A stretch of 64,000 nucleotides of DNA from JAWPMT01 sp965242775. GTDB taxonomy: Bacteria; Bacteroidota; Bacteroidia; Cytophagales; Cyclobacteriaceae. This document shows, in pieces, positions 9,201-18,276 of the stretch (positions are counted from its first letter, which is position 1; each line of letters opens with the position of its first letter). The DNA is taken from assembly GCA_965242775.1 (NCBI GenBank), contig CBDETI010000009.1:209210-273209 (forward strand), given 5' to 3'. The notes beneath the pieces were generated by a model. The model was not told the origin of the DNA and did not search any database. It worked only from the letters and a program-made list of their open reading frames with translations. Made by a program: the position numbers and the translations under genes.

Positions 9201-10993
9201 GCACAACCTTCGGGAGAATCCATCAGGTTGTCGTCCACCAGCGCAGTTGGTGGATTGTTATTGAAGTCCAGGCCTGCCATTTCGCCAAAATACCATTGGT
9301 TGGCAAGTTGCCGTTGAATGCCATATTCCGTGACCTCAATAGCATCAACAGAGGTACAGCCCGTGTTGGTGAGTACTTCTACCCAGTAGGTTCCAGTGGT
9401 ATCCACATCAATCGTTTGCGTGGTTTCGCCGGTACTCCAGGTGTAGGTCAGGCCTCCCTCTCCGGCATCCAATGTCAATATTTCGTCGACACAAATGGTG
9501 GTATCATTTCCAAGGTCCACCATCATCGCTGGTGCTCCAACCTCAATCAGGCGGGCCGTCGTAGTGAATCGGTCATTGATACCAACAGTTAGTGACACGG
9601 CATAACCACCTGATGCCTGATAGGTGTGCACCGCCACTTTGTTGGTGGAGAAAGTGCCATCTCCGAAATTCCATAAATAACTGGTTGGGATGGTATCCGT
9701 GAAAGGGACGAATTTGGTCGTCTGCTCCGTGCAAAGGTCGATAATCTCGAAACTGATACTGTCGAAGCGTTGGAAATTAGGAGGGGCAAAAGCTGGGAAT
9801 TGTCTTCCCTGGAAATCGGCATCAAGCACTACCTGTTCATAAGCTATGGAATCCCTGATCGTATCTATAGGAATGACATTCAACCGACCTAGTTGAAACG
9901 GATCTCCATCACTTTCTTGGTATAAGTGTAAGATCTGATCGTCCATGCCGCGTTTGAGTCCATAGCTCCTGAAAATAGGATCTGGCAACACCTGACTGAC
10001 AAAGGCGCTATCAAAATTGTACTGGTATATGTTGGCATCAACACCATTGGTTCCGAATCGGGAGATAAACAGATTATTTCCGCGAGGGGCCCAGGCCACA
10101 TCATAAACGGATTCGCCCTGGCCATCGTCGAATCCAGTCAAGGTCAGTTGTTGGTTAAAAGCCAAGATCCCTGTTTGTGGATCGAAATCGAGGATGGCGA
10201 CATTTCTGTTTGGTGTTTTCGGTGCCACTGCGAGCCACGAGGAATCTGCGTTGAAGGCAAACTGTGAAACTTCTGTTCCTGGGAAATCGGCACTCGTGAG
10301 GTCAAAAACCTGTGTGCTGTCAATACCTGTCCCGTTGAGGGCTGTCACCTTGAATTCGAAAGTTGTTCGGTCCTGGGATATGAGCCAATAGCGATTACCT
10401 AATACCGTTTCAAGGAGAATCATCCCCTCAGACGGGTTAGTTAGTCCGGTACTGTTGTTTGCGCTGGTCATCGCACCAAAGGGGAAATTACTGTCCGTGG
10501 AATTTCCTTGCATGCTGGCATCCAGCACAGCGTATTGTATTTCGTTGGGGCCACTAGCACCTGAGTTGGTAAACACAAAGTACTCATTGGGCGGTCCCGA
10601 ATTAGGCACGACGATTACAGCTTGGTTGATGGAGGAATCTCCAGTCAGGGTTGTGAAGCCAGATATTAATTGGTGGGATTGGTCAAAAACCTGAACTCCA
10701 TCGGAGTAAAATAGCAAGTTGCCCGTAAACTGGTCACTAATTACACCGGAGCCGCCGGAGCCAAAAGGTGCTGCCATCCGCTCTTCCAGATACAGTTCAC
10801 GTCCGTTTTTATCAAAGACGAAATTATTTGTGGAGTTCCCGAAGAAATATTGAGTATCAACGATTCTTTGGCCCAATGCCTGACCGATAAGGAATAATCC
10901 AAGTAACCAGGTAGCCGCAAACTTCAGTATATGAGCTTTCGAATACTTTGGCACAGGCAGTTGTGCTCGCCACGCTTCCTTGTTCTCAATCAT
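6263..10993 (-). CDS. T9SS type B cargo with PKD domains and gliding-motility C-terminal domain
   Basis: This is a 1576-residue secreted protein with a signal peptide ending ALGQ near residue 42. Two large propeller-like regions (about 45-390 and 560-890) contain paired phrases such as LLFYSDGVQVFD and LLFYTNGQTIWN. PKD-type domains are marked by YLWNFGDGTFS (about 440) and FEWTFDSDATP (about 930), and several Ig-like repeats follow with TYTWSTGETTQTI and SYVWSTGESTRSI. The end (APNAFSPNENGQNESYFVFP to SVTLIR) is the gliding-motility-associated/T9SS type B sorting domain, which directs export and surface attachment. I chose the ATG at 10993; a TTG precedes it at 10996. It is divergent from a PorP/SprF gene, the usual partner. 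Confidence 0.93.
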   Translation of the reverse strand: MIENKEAWRAQLPVPKYSKAHILKFAATWLLGLFLIGQALGQRIVDTQYFFGNSTNNFVFDKNGRELYLEERMAAPFGSGGSGVISDQFTGNLLFYSDGVQVFDQSHQLISGFTTLTGDSSINQAVIVVPNSGPPNEYFVFTNSGASGPNEIQYAVLDASMQGNSTDSNFPFGAMTSANNSTGLTNPSEGMILLETVLGNRYWLISQDRTTFEFKVTALNGTGIDSTQVFDLTSADFPGTEVSQFAFNADSSWLAVAPKTPNRNVAILDFDPQTGILAFNQQLTLTGFDDGQGESVYDVAWAPRGNNLFISRFGTNGVDANIYQYNFDSAFVSQVLPDPIFRSYGLKRGMDDQILHLYQESDGDPFQLGRLNVIPIDTIRDSIAYEQVVLDADFQGRQFPAFAPPNFQRFDSISFEIIDLCTEQTTKFVPFTDTIPTSYLWNFGDGTFSTNKVAVHTYQASGGYAVSLTVGINDRFTTTARLIEVGAPAMMVDLGNDTTICVDEILTLDAGEGGLTYTWSTGETTQTIDVDTTGTYWVEVLTNTGCTSVDAIEVTEYGIQRQLANQWYFGEMAGLDFNNNPPTALVDDNLMDSPEGCATISDTDGSLLFYTNGQTIWNKEHQVMVNGDSIGGDSTAAQAAMILPFTDDETMFYVFSTEEVYGDFDYRVLLSIVDIKDDTARGSVLLKGVPIMDYSTERLSASNFGTPGWLLSHEFGNNNFKANFVDDSGISGTIHSPVGTYLEFLEEQHATSYIRFQPGITRAANMIPGDNLVDLLDFESSQGVFSNPRTIDIDEPANTPLYGLEFSGDGNRMYVTTLGSPSKLIQYDLDSIDAENAVADIEDTKYDDYDSGDRYGALQRGPNGAIYLAVDNSTTVLSIDSPSGDDASASFNTTGTDLGGRISRLGLPNFTQSVNDPIQPPGFTVESACFGQPLTLTATGTSNIDEFEWTFDSDATPQAGVGDSIQVTYNTLGTHTISLRIFNRCGYDSLFTADVEVFTIPDSPTVPDNVAICDGEAVLEAWPQDDPDLSYVWSTGESTRSITVTEPSVVDVFILNSDGCPSDTLEVFVGAAITVSLQDQTICQDEQVTDLDAQNAVGTFNWSIDGTPASTTRFQQVDTSVPGTYAYSLEYIEPVSGCVDSDTATVTILELPTAVAVPTPPSDCASNDGTIDLRIDSNGSFQYSLRGAEARSAQSFDGPGVPASFTGLGAGSYFVDIQNNVTGCLTTVPVLLEDPAPFDLELTALPACESDGDIEIQITGLAPTTVDINVSDDEGNLVRSLTGESVPVSPLLDLDTGIYIVEIVEVGGLGCIQVDSVVLGEAFERSNFTFSPVQELCGSRDQAVVTPGTNGTAIFTWRDSDGDVVGVGEEVGISLAGNYTVTATGENLCPRTEAIQVNINPFPEVIIEVQGDLCFGEVTLTASVDSLFSGPFNYQWTRDGDGTDLQQTQTLNVTEEGSYQVRIIDPTIGCDATSLPVDVDCEPRVRAPNAFSPNENGQNESYFVFPNNFVDNFEIFIYSRWGELVYFSNSFSFEWNGKFQGKLLPEGTYAVVMKFTSVDEPELGVIEQYGSVTLIR

Positions 10994-11029
10994 CAAAAGG
11001 GCATCATTTCTATTTACCGGATACGATGA

Positions 11030-11046
11030 AATACTAACGAAGTATT
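11030..11046. promoter_or_regulatory. Inverted repeat in divergent T9SS/PorP promoter region
   Basis: AATACT-AACGA-AGTATT is a perfect 6-bp inverted repeat with a 5-bp spacer. It lies between the divergent cargo gene (start 10993) and the PorP/SprF gene. It could be an operator controlling either or both. No regulator is identified. Confidence 0.25.
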
Positions 11047-11212
11047 TAACGTTACATTATCCAAACAACTCAAGCAAACCTGATCACTAGTCGCGTGGAC
11101 GCTAAAATATCAAAAAATCAGATCGTGGGATCATTGAGGGACCTATTTAACTTGAAATCCATAAGTGTTTAGTTTCTTTGTGTGTTTACAGAAAAACGTG
11201 AATGTTTGCCGG

Positions 11213-12262
11213 GTGGTGAAAAGGGCTCTTAGTTGTGTTTTGCAGATTACGCTTATCGTATCCTATTGGGTGTTGCCAGAGGCGCATGCTCAGGATCCCC
11301 AATTTTCGCAATATTATGCTGCGCCTTTAAACCTGAATCCTGGTCTGACAGGTATCAACCAACGGGGTAGAGCGGGAATCAACTATCGAAATCAATGGCC
11401 ATCCATTGATGCCCAATTTGAGACTTACTCCTTTTTCCTTGACTATAACTTTGAGGACTATTACAGTAGCCTTGGCCTGGTTGTAAATACCGACCGGGAA
11501 GGAATAGCAGGATTACGCTCCACAATGGTAGGTGTCCAATATGCTTACCAGGTTCAGTTGACACCTCGATGGACATTCAGGCCAGCGGTCCAGGCAGCTA
11601 TTTTTCAGCGAGATATCAACTTTGACAGACTCACTTTCGGGGATCAATTCGATGCCAGCGGCCAGGTGGTATTTGATAACACCAGAGAAACCTTCAATAC
11701 CGGAAATAACCGCACTTTTTTTGACCTGTCCTTTGGCGGGATATGGTTCAATGAGCGGATTTGGGGAGGGTTTAGTATCTACCATGTTACTGAACCGAAC
11801 CAGGCCCTTGCGGGGGGTGAGTCTCCATTGTTTCGGAGAGTTTCATTCCACGGTGGATACAAAATTCCTTTCTATACTATCTCGAAAAGTGCGCAGAATA
11901 GGCCCATAAAGGAGCGTAGTATCACGCCCTCATTTAACTATCGGACACAGGGGGATTTTGAACAGTTGGACGTTGGCGCTTTTGTAACCCTGGAACCATT
12001 GATTTTAGGTCTGTGGTATCGGGGAATTCCCATTAATTCTTTGGACGGCATTGCCAACAACGAATCGATAATCCTTATGACTGGTGTGGCGATAAAAAAT
12101 GTTTCGATGGGTTACAGTTTCGATCTTCCGATCTCAGATTTGGGGATTAATAGTGGCGGTGCACATGAAATTTCATTGATCTACAGTTTTAGTCTCGATC
12201 CACCAGGGAAGCCACCCAGAGATGTTAGGGATTTGAAATGCCCGGTTCCCTATATTTTTTAG
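11213..12262 (+). CDS. PorP/SprF family type IX secretion outer-membrane protein
   Basis: This protein is about 349 residues and belongs to the PorP/SprF family, beta-barrel outer-membrane proteins that pair with T9SS type B substrates. The mature N-terminus QDPQFSQYYAAPLNLNPG with GRAGINYRNQWP is the family signature, and beta-strand-rich sequence runs to the C-terminal YSFSLDPPGK. There is no ATG near the start. The frame is open from a GTG at 11165, but a GTG at 11213 (or 11216) gives a compact signal peptide ending AHA, so I chose 11213. It is divergent from the giant T9SS cargo gene, consistent with a cargo/partner pair. Confidence 0.9.
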   Translation: MVKRALSCVLQITLIVSYWVLPEAHAQDPQFSQYYAAPLNLNPGLTGINQRGRAGINYRNQWPSIDAQFETYSFFLDYNFEDYYSSLGLVVNTDREGIAGLRSTMVGVQYAYQVQLTPRWTFRPAVQAAIFQRDINFDRLTFGDQFDASGQVVFDNTRETFNTGNNRTFFDLSFGGIWFNERIWGGFSIYHVTEPNQALAGGESPLFRRVSFHGGYKIPFYTISKSAQNRPIKERSITPSFNYRTQGDFEQLDVGAFVTLEPLILGLWYRGIPINSLDGIANNESIILMTGVAIKNVSMGYSFDLPISDLGINSGGAHEISLIYSFSLDPPGKPPRDVRDLKCPVPYIF

Positions 12263-12283
12263 AGATCAAATTAGTACGAACCC

Positions 12284-13519
12284 ATGCAAGAGACCACCAT
12301 TCTCAATGTCCTGCTTATTATCATTTCGGCGGATTTCCTTTTGGAGCGGGTGCTTCTTTACTTAAATCATCAAAGTTCGAAGCAACCTATTCCGTCAGAG
12401 CTAGCGGGTGTATATAATGAAGAGAAGTATAAGGAATCACAGGCGTATCACAGCGCCACCGGACGCTTTGGGCTGATTTCATCCACTTTTTTCTTTGTGC
12501 TTACTTTTTGTGCGCTGTACTTTGGCTGGTTTGGCATGCTCGATGGCTATGTGCGATCATTTAGCCCATTTGATCTGCTTTCAACCTTGATCTATTTCGG
12601 CCTGCTATTTGTGGCCACAGACCTTTTGTCGATTCCATTTTCGCTCTATAGCACTTTTGTAATTGAAGAGAGATTTGGCTTTAATAAGACCACTCCGAAG
12701 ACTTTTGTACTTGACAAAGTCAAAGGGTACTTGCTGGCAATTGTAGTCGGTGGGCTACTACTGGCGATTTTGCTCTATCTCATCGCGGCGATGGGAAAAG
12801 ACTTTTGGCTGTATTTCTGGGGTGTCATCACGGTAGTTATCTTGTTTCTGAACGTCTTTTACACTTCGTGGATACTGCCCCTCTTCAACAAGCTTTCACC
12901 CATGGAGGATGGGGAACTGAAGTCTGCCATATTCGATTTCAGCAATCGTGTGGGGTTCCCGCTGAAGAACATTTTTGTAATGGATGGTTCTAAAAGATCC
13001 AGCAAGGGTAATGCCTTTTTCTCGGGATTTGGCACCAACAAAAAGGTGGTGCTTTTTGATACACTCATTGCCAAACATTCGGTGGATGAGCTGACGGCTG
13101 TTTTTGCTCACGAAGTGGGTCACTTCAAGAAAAAACACATCGTATCGGGAACAGTATTAAGCATATTGCAGGTGGGTGTAATGCTTTTTCTGTTGTCGAG
13201 AATGATCTTCAATAGTGAAGTAAGTTTTGCGTTGGGTGGTGAGGTTTCCACGATCCACCTCAATATCTTGGCTTTTACCATTTTGTATACGCCATTGTCT
13301 CGGCTTATAGGAATTTTGATGAACATGTTTAGCCGAAAGAATGAATTTGAAGCAGATGCTTATGCCAAACAGCACTTTGGCGCAGCGCCACTGATCACGG
13401 GTTTACGCAAAATGAGCGGAGACCATCTCACCAACCTTACACCACACCCGGCGTATGTTTTTGTGCACTACTCGCATCCACCGTTGTTGCAGCGAGTAAG
13501 GGCATTGATGACCGGCTGA
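12284..13519 (+). CDS. M48 family metallopeptidase, Ste24/CAAX-protease type
   Basis: This 411-residue integral membrane zinc protease has several transmembrane helices: residues about 5-20, 65-90, 105-125, 150-170, 180-200, and two near 295-345. The zinc motif AVFAHEVGHFKKKH (HExxH) lies near residue 277, and the third ligand is in NEFEADAYAKQHF near 350. The order of Peptidase_M48_N followed by M48 is that of CAAX prenyl protease 1 (Ste24). Bacteria lack prenylated CAAX proteins, so a role in membrane protein quality control is more likely. It follows the PorP gene by 21 bp and converges on gpsA. Confidence 0.92.
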   Translation: MQETTILNVLLIIISADFLLERVLLYLNHQSSKQPIPSELAGVYNEEKYKESQAYHSATGRFGLISSTFFFVLTFCALYFGWFGMLDGYVRSFSPFDLLSTLIYFGLLFVATDLLSIPFSLYSTFVIEERFGFNKTTPKTFVLDKVKGYLLAIVVGGLLLAILLYLIAAMGKDFWLYFWGVITVVILFLNVFYTSWILPLFNKLSPMEDGELKSAIFDFSNRVGFPLKNIFVMDGSKRSSKGNAFFSGFGTNKKVVLFDTLIAKHSVDELTAVFAHEVGHFKKKHIVSGTVLSILQVGVMLFLLSRMIFNSEVSFALGGEVSTIHLNILAFTILYTPLSRLIGILMNMFSRKNEFEADAYAKQHFGAAPLITGLRKMSGDHLTNLTPHPAYVFVHYSHPPLLQRVRALMTG

Positions 13520-13562
13520 GCGTGGAATCAACCTTCACCTGCAGCCGTCATTTGGGAGGTTG

Positions 13563-14609
13563 TCAATCCAAGAAATCAATCTCTGCCCGGAATGGGAACT
13601 TCATAAGAAAGTGATGGGCGTCTTCGACGGAAGTCTGTCGATGTATTACCCGGTGCAATGTTTCTGTAATAGGGCACCTGACGCCATAAAAGTCGGCCAA
13701 TTCTTTGATTATATTAATGGTGCGGACTCCCTCAGCCGTTTCTTCCATATCCTCAATGATAGCCTCTATATGTTCGCCGGATGCCAGTCGATTGCCGACC
13801 GTAAAATTCCTACTCAAATTACTGGAACAGGTGGCCATCAAATCGCCTACACCAGCTAAACCCAGAAACGCCTGAACATTGCCTCCCATGGCCTTGCCAA
13901 TATGGACCATTTCTACCAGCCCACGACTTATAAACAGTGCTTTGGCATTTTCACCCAGGCCCATACCATAGACCGTGCCGGCGCCAACAGCAATAATATT
14001 TTTAAGGATGCCACATAGTTCGATGCCAATGAGGTCACTATTTCCGTAGATAAGGAAGCGGTCGTTTTTCAGTAACTTCTGACCAATTTTTACCACTTCG
14101 TCAAATTGGCTGGCGATCACGGTAGCAGCGGGTTTTCCTTCTGAGATTTCCCGTGCCAGGTTGGGGCCGGCCAGGCACCCAACTCGTACAACAGAGCTTT
14201 CTTCCAGGATTACCTCACTCATGGTTTTCACGTGCTCTCTTCCCAGGGTCTCTCCGGACTTTGGCGGAATCAGGTCAAAGCCCTTGGTTCCGTGTATTAG
14301 GATATGATAAGGTCTGAGAAAAGGCGATAGGTCTTTCATCATACTCCGGAAGGCATCTGAAGGAATGACCGGGAAAATCAGGTCGCATCCCTCACCGATC
14401 TCTTGCAGGCTTGAGGTGACCCGGATATTGTCCAGCAACTGTTGGTTGGAACTTTCTCTGACCTCCTCGATTTTTTGAGCCTTTTCTGGTGTCCTGGCGT
14501 AGAGCAGGACCTGCTTGTTTTTTTCAGCAAGGATGTTGGCGATAGCCGTACCGAAACTACCAGCTCCGATTACACCGATCGGCTTCTCAAATGTGTTTTT
14601 CGAGGCCAT
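13563..14609 (-). CDS. gpsA: NAD(P)+ glycerol-3-phosphate dehydrogenase
   Basis: This 348-residue cytoplasmic enzyme reduces dihydroxyacetone phosphate to sn-glycerol-3-phosphate, the backbone for phospholipids. The Rossmann motif GAGSFGTAIANILAEK is at residues 16-31. The GpsA signatures VGCLAGPNLAREISEGKP (with the catalytic lysine region downstream), ELCGILKNIIAVGAG and GLAGVGDLMATCSS are all present. Its first 23 bp overlap the end of the upstream acyltransferase gene, which would use the product as its substrate. The two are therefore translationally coupled in a lipid-precursor operon. Confidence 0.97.
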   Translation of the reverse strand: MASKNTFEKPIGVIGAGSFGTAIANILAEKNKQVLLYARTPEKAQKIEEVRESSNQQLLDNIRVTSSLQEIGEGCDLIFPVIPSDAFRSMMKDLSPFLRPYHILIHGTKGFDLIPPKSGETLGREHVKTMSEVILEESSVVRVGCLAGPNLAREISEGKPAATVIASQFDEVVKIGQKLLKNDRFLIYGNSDLIGIELCGILKNIIAVGAGTVYGMGLGENAKALFISRGLVEMVHIGKAMGGNVQAFLGLAGVGDLMATCSSNLSRNFTVGNRLASGEHIEAIIEDMEETAEGVRTINIIKELADFYGVRCPITETLHRVIHRQTSVEDAHHFLMKFPFRAEIDFLD

Positions 14610-16245
14610 ATCCTTCCATTCGGTTATGATAATAATACAAGGTGTTCGTGTCCTGAATGATCATTTTCTCCTTTTTGTGAATCACCGGTCTGGCCGCGTG
14701 ATACATGCCCAAATTCTTCAGGCCCTCTTTGATGGCAGCGTCTGACCGGTCCTTCAAGTGTTCCGCGATGCCCACCTTGCCCTTTTTTTCCAGCTTGAAG
14801 ATCTGCTTCCTTAATTTTTTGAAGCGTTTTCGGAATTCTTTGTAGTCCAGTTCAAGGTCTTCCTCAGGCAACCGCAATACATGGTATAGGTCCAGTTTCG
14901 GGTTTTGGCGCTCAAGCATTTTAAAGGCCGTATATGCTACTAAATGGCTCGCAAAGACCTGATTGCTCACGTGGAATTCCTCTACAATTCTTTTAGCTAG
15001 AATCCGCACATAGGTTTGCTCACGTTGCCTATCGTTGGTGATATTCCCTTCGCTGATGAAATAGTCCTTTGGATTGATCGGATTCTTGTTCTTATCATAG
15101 CTCTGGCCTTCATCGTCGACATAGTTGCCAAGAATATCCATGCCTTTGCCTATAGAGACCGATATGTTGGAGCCTTTGGTAAAGAACTTGAACATAAAGC
15201 TCGCCATTTTGTAGCTGGTAGAGAACTCATCATTTTCCTGATAGAATCGTTCCTGGCCAGTTCGCTTCAAGTGCTCACGGATGAGTGCGGGTGCTTCCAA
15301 TGTGAATTGATAATTGATAACCACAGGCACAATAAAGATCTTGCGATCTTCATTTTCCTCATAGATCATCCGCTGAGCTTCGATGGCTGTGCCCAGTAGG
15401 CCCAGTTTCAATGCTTTCTCAATTTTCCCTGATCTGGACCGGGTACCACCAGGGAAAAACAGACTGTGACAGCCCCTTTTGATTGCCAGTGTCGAATAGG
15501 TCCGGAGTGTTTCGAGATAGACCGGGTTTTTTTTGCGGCGATCCACCTTGTAAGCCCCGAGGCTATTCATGAAGTAAGCGAAGATCTTGATATTGAACAA
15601 ATTCAATCCAGCGCCATATATGAATGCCGGAAGGCCAAGAAACTGAATGACCCAGCCAATCAAAACAGAATCGAGGTTACTAAAGTGTGTAGGGACCATG
15701 ACCACCGTTCCTTTTGAGGCAAGCGATCTCAAATGCTCGGGATAGCCCACAATTTTTATTTTATCATCAAGGTCCAATTGTCTGCTGAACAATGCGAGAA
15801 ATCCACCGACACGCGCCGCATTGAGGAGGCGGGCAAATCCAAACGTTACGAAGGTCTTGGCAAACTTGTAATAGGATTTTTTGAAGTTACCGGCAATCTC
15901 AGCAGAGTACCTGGTGATGATACTCCCCAGTACTTTTTTTTCCGTTTCCTCAGAATCAGGAGCACCTTCACTGGTCACCAATTGGTGTTGAATGCCTTGC
16001 CAGAAATCTTTTTCATCCTTCGGATCCACAAGCCACGGATTACTTTTCATCCGGAGTTTCTCCCGATAGACGGTTGTTTCCAGCTCCTCACGAAGCGATT
16101 TTCCTTTGCGGATTTTCAGTAGCGACTCGAGAGATTTACCTGCGACTTCCTGTATGAAATCGGGCCGATTTTTGGAGAGCTGATATATGGGCCATTCCTT
16201 AGTTTTTGGAATGATCTCGGAGTACCGCACTTTCTTGTTTCCCAT
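14587..16245 (-). CDS. PlsB-like glycerol-3-phosphate 1-O-acyltransferase
   Basis: This 552-residue protein carries a PlsC/PlsB acyltransferase domain. VMVPTHFSNLDSVLIG holds the HxxxxD catalytic motif near residue 180. LFFPGGTRSRSGKIEKALK is the substrate-binding motif near 260, and VPVVINYQ follows. The long N-terminal region and the helical C-terminal region (residues 400-550, with charged stretches) resemble membrane-bound GPATs of Bacteroidota. It would acylate glycerol-3-phosphate at sn-1, using the product of the overlapping downstream gpsA. A TATATTTG box at 16271-16278 lies 26 bp upstream of the ATG. Confidence 0.87.
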   Translation of the reverse strand: MGNKKVRYSEIIPKTKEWPIYQLSKNRPDFIQEVAGKSLESLLKIRKGKSLREELETTVYREKLRMKSNPWLVDPKDEKDFWQGIQHQLVTSEGAPDSEETEKKVLGSIITRYSAEIAGNFKKSYYKFAKTFVTFGFARLLNAARVGGFLALFSRQLDLDDKIKIVGYPEHLRSLASKGTVVMVPTHFSNLDSVLIGWVIQFLGLPAFIYGAGLNLFNIKIFAYFMNSLGAYKVDRRKKNPVYLETLRTYSTLAIKRGCHSLFFPGGTRSRSGKIEKALKLGLLGTAIEAQRMIYEENEDRKIFIVPVVINYQFTLEAPALIREHLKRTGQERFYQENDEFSTSYKMASFMFKFFTKGSNISVSIGKGMDILGNYVDDEGQSYDKNKNPINPKDYFISEGNITNDRQREQTYVRILAKRIVEEFHVSNQVFASHLVAYTAFKMLERQNPKLDLYHVLRLPEEDLELDYKEFRKRFKKLRKQIFKLEKKGKVGIAEHLKDRSDAAIKEGLKNLGMYHAARPVIHKKEKMIIQDTNTLYYYHNRMEGYGLEKHI

Positions 16246-16270
16246 ATAATCTATGCCGCCTAGCGCCCGG

Positions 16271-16278
16271 CAAATATA
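16271..16278 (-). promoter_or_regulatory. Bacteroidota -7 box upstream of the acyltransferase/gpsA operon
   Basis: TATATTTG on the minus strand matches the TAnnTTTG -7 consensus of the Bacteroidota primary sigma factor. It lies 26 bp before the ATG at 16245. A good -33 TTG at the right distance is not obvious. Confidence 0.4.
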
Positions 16279-16280
16279 GA

Positions 16281-17171
16281 TTAATCAAGAAAGAACTCGC
16301 CCTTCCCGACGAAAACGCTTTTGCCAGCAACAGTAACTTCTGAAAATCTCCCATCGGACTTTTTGGCTTCGATATGAAGGATGCTTGGCCTGCCCATTTC
16401 AAAACCTTGTTCGCTCACTATCGGGCCTGCTTTGATCCCATACTCCAAACAATAACAGGCAAGGGGACCGTTGGCAGAGCCGGTTGCCGGGTCTTCTGTG
16501 ATTCCTGCCTCCGGGGCAAACATTCTACCATGCAAGTCAGAACCGGGGCGCTCTCCATGGGGAGTGAATGCGTACACGAAGCAATCGCTAAATAGCGCGG
16601 AGTGCTTCCGCCATCTTTCGGTATTGATCTGAATATTGCTTACAGCTGCAATGGACTTCAGTGCTATTATCAGGTAGGGTACGCCGCAGGAAACGACCTG
16701 GATTGGAAACGGTAACAGGTCGACTTCCGTCAGTCCGAGAATCTCGACAATGGCTTGCCGGTCTGTAATGATATTTCCAAAAGTCGGCATGACTTGGAAC
16801 ATAGTAGCGAGTGTTGGTACATTGTGACGTTGCTCGACGATTACTTTTATCGGACCTATCTTTTGATCTAGTATGACCTCCAGGGGTTCAGCCTGCTCGG
16901 AAAGCGATTCTCGCGCCAGAAGGAACGCAGCACCGATAGATGGGTGCCCGGCGGTCGGTAGTTCAATGACGGGAGTGAAAATACGCATGGGGTAGGCGCC
17001 TCTTTCATTTTTCGGGAAAAGGAATACGGTCTCAGATAAATTCAATTCTGACGCAATTACCTGAAACAGGCCCGGGTCGATGGCCCTCGCGTCAGGGAAA
17101 ATTGCCAGTTGATTGCCTCCATATTTTTGATCCGTAAAAACGTCCAGCAAATAGTAAGCGACTCTTCTCAT
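16281..17171 (-). CDS. PhzF family isomerase/epimerase-like protein
   Basis: This 296-residue protein has the two-lobed diaminopimelate-epimerase fold of the PhzF family. It shows DVFTDQKYGGNQLAIFPDA near the N-terminus, SETVFLFPK with the family glutamate, TPVIELPTAGHPSIGAAF, and EDPATGSANGPLACY in the second lobe. Known members isomerise phenazine precursors, but most homologues have unknown substrates and there is no phenazine gene here. It is cytoplasmic. It lies upstream of the acyltransferase gene on the same strand with a 35-bp gap that contains that gene's promoter-like box, so it is probably a separate unit. Confidence 0.9.
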   Translation of the reverse strand: MRRVAYYLLDVFTDQKYGGNQLAIFPDARAIDPGLFQVIASELNLSETVFLFPKNERGAYPMRIFTPVIELPTAGHPSIGAAFLLARESLSEQAEPLEVILDQKIGPIKVIVEQRHNVPTLATMFQVMPTFGNIITDRQAIVEILGLTEVDLLPFPIQVVSCGVPYLIIALKSIAAVSNIQINTERWRKHSALFSDCFVYAFTPHGERPGSDLHGRMFAPEAGITEDPATGSANGPLACYCLEYGIKAGPIVSEQGFEMGRPSILHIEAKKSDGRFSEVTVAGKSVFVGKGEFFLD

Positions 17172-17298
17172 CTAATAAAATTGACCTGGGGAATGTGAAA
17201 ATTTCCTAAATCTATGGATCGGGGGTGGCTCTTCAAAAGGTTTAGCCTGAACAAAATGCTTATCGCAAGTCTTCTCTGTTTAATATTGTGCTCCCGAG

Positions 17299-18273
17299 AT
17301 GGCAAACAGGCTAAAAGAAATACAGAAGCCAGTAGATGCGGAAATGATCGCTTTCGAGAAGAAATTTCGCGCGTCGATGAAAAGCAATGTGATGCTGCTT
17401 GACAAAATCACGAGTTACATCGTGAAGCGGAAGGGCAAGCAAATGCGACCGCTGTTCGTTTTTCTTAGCGCAGGTGTCAATGGAGGGATTTCCGAAATGA
17501 CCTATCGCGGCGCTGCCATGATAGAGCTTCTGCATACGGCTACGTTGGTTCACGATGATGTTGTGGATGATTCGCACTATCGCCGCGGATTTTTCTCGAT
17601 CAATGCGCTTTGGAAAAATAAAATAGCCGTATTGGTTGGCGATTTTTTGTTCTCCAGGGGTTTCTTGTTGTCGTTGGAGCACGACGATTTTCAATTATTG
17701 AAGATTGTATCAAACGCCATTAAGGAGATGAGTGAAGGTGAGTTGCTGCAGATGGAGAAAGCTCGAAGGCTAGACATCACTGAAGATGTCTACTACGATG
17801 TGATCCGGCAGAAAACAGCCAGCCTGATTGCAGCTTGCTGCGAAATTGGAGCGGCCACAACAGGCTCGAACGAGGAGCGCGTATCAGCTTTACGCGAATT
17901 TGGGCTGAATGTGGGAATGGCCTTCCAAATAAAAGATGACCTGTTTGACTATGGGACGTTCGAAATTGGCAAACCAACCGGTATTGATATTAAGGAAAAG
18001 AAAATGACCTTGCCGCTTCTCCACGCCTTGCAGCAGGTGGGCAAGAAGGAAAAGAAGTCAGTGATAAGCAAGATCAAAAAGAGTGATAAACAAACCAAGT
18101 ACGTGGGTGAGGTTATTGATTTTGTGAAAAACAATGGCGGTATTGATTATGCCATTTCAGTGATGGAGGATTATCATCGTAAGGCGATGGATATTCTTCA
18201 GGAATTCCCTGATTCAGCATATAAACAGTCTTTGAAAGACTTGGTTCAGTTTACCATTGACCGCACCAAATAG
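17299..18273 (+). CDS. Trans-polyprenyl diphosphate synthase
   Basis: This 324-residue all-helical enzyme condenses isopentenyl diphosphate with allylic primers to make a long prenyl chain, probably the menaquinone side chain. The first aspartate-rich motif is in LVHDDVVDDSHYRRG (about residues 83-97). KGKQMRP supplies the IPP-binding lysine and arginine, and the second DDxxD is in FQIKDDLFDYG (about 211-221), followed by GKPTGIDIKEKKMTLP. Length and the residues before the first motif fit medium-to-long-chain synthases of the IspB/HepT type. Chain length is not predictable with certainty. Confidence 0.92.
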   Translation: MANRLKEIQKPVDAEMIAFEKKFRASMKSNVMLLDKITSYIVKRKGKQMRPLFVFLSAGVNGGISEMTYRGAAMIELLHTATLVHDDVVDDSHYRRGFFSINALWKNKIAVLVGDFLFSRGFLLSLEHDDFQLLKIVSNAIKEMSEGELLQMEKARRLDITEDVYYDVIRQKTASLIAACCEIGAATTGSNEERVSALREFGLNVGMAFQIKDDLFDYGTFEIGKPTGIDIKEKKMTLPLLHALQQVGKKEKKSVISKIKKSDKQTKYVGEVIDFVKNNGGIDYAISVMEDYHRKAMDILQEFPDSAYKQSLKDLVQFTIDRTK

Positions 18274-18276
18274 GTC

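Noticed and set aside
13529..13562. CAACCT/AGGTTG inverted repeat between the M48 protease and gpsA
   Set aside because: The loop is 22 nt and there is no T-run; too weak to call a terminator.
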